Origin: Candidatus Bathyarchaeota archaeon
Lineage (GTDB): Archaea > Thermoproteota > Bathyarchaeia > Bathyarchaeales > WUQV01
NCBI GenBank assembly: GCA_009889585.1
Contig: WUQV01000164.1
Location: 1-6,247, forward strand
Length of the DNA: 6,247 bases
Reading direction: 5' to 3'
The notes under the pieces are model-generated. The model saw nothing but the letters and a program-made list of their open reading frames with translations, did no database searches and was not told the DNA's origin. This document shows positions 4,529 to 6,247 of this stretch, piece by piece. The translations under genes were made by a program, and so were the position numbers. Every line of letters starts with the position of its first letter. The stretch's first letter is position 1.

Positions 4529-4554
4529 AAAAAGCGCTTAAGAAGCGGCTTAAG
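4529..4554 (-). terminator. Possible weak terminator between aminotransferase and kinase genes
   Basis: Immediately after the aminotransferase stop the minus strand reads CTTAAG-CCGCTT-CTTAAG-CGC-TTTTT. Two self-complementary CTTAAG blocks can pair as a six-base stem with a six-base loop, followed by five T. The stem is AT-rich and short. In archaea the T run alone may be what terminates transcription. Confidence 0.35.
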
Positions 4555-5718
4555 TTAAGCATGACGGCTGAAGGTCGAACGAGCTGCCTTAATCCCTTCG
4601 CCTAACTTCAATCGAAAGCCGACATCATTAAGAGCGCGCTCTAATGCGTTAATAGTAATCATAACTTCCTCTTGAGATATCATACCCATGCAACCGATTC
4701 GAAACATCGATCGCTTAAGCTTGCCCATACCTCCTGCGATAACGACACCATATTTTTCATCCATCAACTTTAAAACTTCGCTAACGTTCACACCTTGAGG
4801 AGCGTTAATTGCTATAACGGTATTAGATCGAACGCTTTCAGCCTTTGGAAAAGGCTTAAGGCCTATCGCTTCGATCGCTTCATAAAAGGCCTTCGCACAA
4901 ATAGCATGCCTTTCTATCCTCTTCTTAAGGCCCTCCTCTTTCACGATTTTTAACGCCTCGTTAAGCGCGTAATAAAGCGGTAACGCTGGAGTAAACGGCG
5001 TTTCCTTTTCAACTTTATGCTTCTTAGCTTCAATTAAGTCAAAGTAATAAGATCTCGCAGGCGTCTTCTCAATAACCTCCCAAGCCCTTTCGCTCACCGA
5101 TATCATCGATAACCCAGGCGGACAAGCTAAGCACTTTTGGCTTCCTGTAACGCAAACATCGACGTTCCATTCATCTATTGGAAGCTTATCCCCTCCTAAG
5201 ACGGAGATAGCATCTACGATAAGTAACGCTCCGCTATCCTTGGCAGCCTCGCCTATCTTCGGCAAGTCTCGAACGATGACGCCAGTTGAAGTCTCATTGT
5301 AAACGATGAGTATGGCCTTGATTTCGCGCCCCTCTAAGGCTTCGCGTATTCTCTCGACGGTCGGAGCCTCGCCCCATTCGATCGTTAGCTCTATCGGCAT
5401 GCCTCCGCGCCTTAAGACTTGATCCTTCGCCCTTTCGCTGAAAACGCCGAACGTAGGGATTACGACATTATCGCCGGGGCTTACGACGTTATTAATGGCG
5501 CATTCCACCCCGCCGGTTCCAGACGCCGTTAAAACGTAAACGTCGTTCTTGGTTTGAAAGACGTAACGCAATCCTTCTTCGACTTCTTCGAACAATCGGC
5601 GGAATTCAACGCTTCTATGGCTGATGATGGGCTTCGTCATAGCCTTCATCACGCGATCTGGAACGTTCGTCGGCCCAGGGAGCATTATGAGCTTCCTTTC
5701 GCTCAAAGCAGATCTCAC
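4555..5718 (-). CDS. PLP-dependent aminotransferase, serine-pyruvate / alanine-glyoxylate class (COG0075)
   Basis: This class V aminotransferase transfers an amino group between alanine or serine and glyoxylate or pyruvate using pyridoxal phosphate. The 387 residues match the family's usual length. Visible motifs are LPGPTNVPDRV (13-23), the substrate-loop SHRSVEFR (33-40), the phosphate-binding SGTGG (66-70), NETSTG (141-146), Asp169 in IVDAIS that contacts the PLP nitrogen, the Schiff-base lysine Lys195 in TGSQKCLACPPGL, TPFTPALPLYYAL (240-252), and Arg340 in MFRIG, which should bind the substrate carboxylate. Exact substrates cannot be read from sequence. Homologues act in glyoxylate, glycine/serine or ureidoglycine metabolism. 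The start is ambiguous: GTG 5718 would be nearly leaderless from the TATA box at 5746-5755. TTG 5706 has AAGGTGA (5721-5715) eight bases upstream. ATG 5685 would trim residues before the conserved LPGP. nadM lies 78 bases upstream. Confidence 0.93.
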   Translation of the reverse strand: MRSALSERKLIMLPGPTNVPDRVMKAMTKPIISHRSVEFRRLFEEVEEGLRYVFQTKNDVYVLTASGTGGVECAINNVVSPGDNVVIPTFGVFSERAKDQVLRRGGMPIELTIEWGEAPTVERIREALEGREIKAILIVYNETSTGVIVRDLPKIGEAAKDSGALLIVDAISVLGGDKLPIDEWNVDVCVTGSQKCLACPPGLSMISVSERAWEVIEKTPARSYYFDLIEAKKHKVEKETPFTPALPLYYALNEALKIVKEEGLKKRIERHAICAKAFYEAIEAIGLKPFPKAESVRSNTVIAINAPQGVNVSEVLKLMDEKYGVVIAGGMGKLKRSMFRIGCMGMISQEEVMITINALERALNDVGFRLKLGEGIKAARSTFSRHA

Positions 5719-5745
5719 CTTAGGGCGAGTTCGACTACCGAGCCT

Positions 5746-5755
5746 ACTATTTAAG
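5746..5755 (-). promoter_or_regulatory. TATA-like box of the aminotransferase gene
   Basis: CTTAAATAGT on the minus strand is centred about 32 bases before GTG 5718 and predicts transcription starting near 5724. That would be about 6 bases before the GTG, or about 18 bases before the alternative TTG at 5706. It indicates the aminotransferase is not solely dependent on read-through from nadM. Confidence 0.45.
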
Positions 5756-5796
5756 CCTTAAGGATCTCTTAGCGGTTAAGTTCGTTAATTAAAGAC

Positions 5797-6247
5797 TTAA
5801 ACTCGATCCTTTTTCAACAAATCCTTTAAGCGTTGCACGCCTTCTATCTCCTTAACGCATTCCGCCACGCTATTCGGCACAAGCTCCTCCCAACGCTCGT
5901 CGTTTAACATCCGCCTTCTGATCTCCGTGGCTGAGTAAAGCTCTCGCTTGTAGAACCGTATCGGCCTTACCTCGAAGCCAGCCTCTAAGAAGAGCCTCCT
6001 CGTCAAAGGCTCGTTCGTATAAACAACGTCGAACTTAGGCGTGTAGCCAACGACCTCCGAGACCCACATCATATGAACGCCTACGTCTGGAACGGGCACG
6101 ATCCAGTACTTCGATTGAGGTATGCCAGCTTCATCTAAGGCCGTTCGGATCATCGTCAATCGTTCCCCAGCCGTGAACGGGTTATCCTCGCGATGGCTGT
6201 ATTGAGCGCTTCCTACGACGATCACGAGCTCATCGACTTCAGCCAAG
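5797..6247 (-). CDS. nadM: Nicotinamide-nucleotide adenylyltransferase, archaeal type (5' end beyond right edge)
   Basis: This enzyme joins NMN and ATP to give NAD and pyrophosphate, the last step of NAD synthesis. About 150 codons are present, and the N-terminal GRFQPxHxGH nucleotide-binding segment, roughly 20-25 residues, lies outside the window. The TTG at 6246 is an internal codon, not the start. Family signatures visible are EVDELVIVVGSAQ, SHREDNPFTAGER, VYTNEPLTRRLFLEAGFEV, and SATEIRRRM, the counterpart of the ISGTxIRxxM motif that binds ATP phosphate. WEELVP follows, then a C-terminal helix ending in a basic LLKKDRV. The family is about 170-180 residues, consistent with a normal C-terminus here. 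The aminotransferase follows after 78 bases. Confidence 0.93.
   Translation of the reverse strand, partial: LAEVDELVIVVGSAQYSHREDNPFTAGERLTMIRTALDEAGIPQSKYWIVPVPDVGVHMMWVSEVVGYTPKFDVVYTNEPLTRRLFLEAGFEVRPIRFYKRELYSATEIRRRMLNDERWEELVPNSVAECVKEIEGVQRLKDLLKKDRV

Noticed and set aside
5554..5754. Plus-strand ORF of 66 codons
   Set aside because: It is antisense to the conserved N-terminus of the aminotransferase and its promoter.

Overview
The window looks archaeal. The nicotinamide-nucleotide adenylyltransferase at the right edge is the archaeal NadM type, and the kinase belongs to the archaeal COG2112 group. Several genes have a TATA-like box about 25-30 bases upstream of a start with almost no leader, and TTG and GTG starts are common. 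I cannot place it below domain level. A thermophilic or TACK-type lineage is only an impression from AGG, TTA and CTT codon use.

Layout, left to right. (1) 1-163, minus: the first 54 codons of a small membrane-anchored protein that runs off the left edge, with its own TATA box. (2) 377-1188, minus: a full-length zinc-LID adenylate kinase. It is preceded by a previously unlisted 31-52 codon ORF with a near-perfect Shine-Dalgarno, whose stop overlaps the adk start as ATGA. (3) 1189-1503: a gene-poor gap with one short decayed-looking open stretch. (4) 1504-about 2190, plus: an orphan retropepsin-like aspartic protease, followed by a frameshifted, 3'-truncated remnant of a YjbQ-family gene. (5) 2185-3039: a disturbed segment. 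It holds a two-helix membrane protein with a 21-bp-repeat-encoded heptad coiled coil, a broken duplicate of the 3' end of the neighbouring zinc-ribbon gene, and a small helical ORF on the plus strand of uncertain status. (6) 3023-6247, minus: a housekeeping run of four genes read right to left. These are nadM, a PLP aminotransferase of the serine/alanine-glyoxylate class, a COG2112 protein kinase-like protein, and a double zinc-ribbon membrane protein.

Functional reading. adk (adenylate energy charge), nadM (NAD synthesis) and the aminotransferase (glyoxylate/serine/alanine metabolism) are core metabolism. They share strand and neighbourhood, but promoters and gaps between most of them argue against one tight operon. 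The most unusual content is the 1.0-3.0 kb stretch. It contains a tiny gene coupled to adk, a yjbQ pseudogene, and a partial duplication with a nonsense Trp codon. The hexamer CTTAAG is strikingly over-represented across the whole window, at about 22 copies. I did not find a defence system, CRISPR array, tRNA, rRNA or clear insertion sequence.
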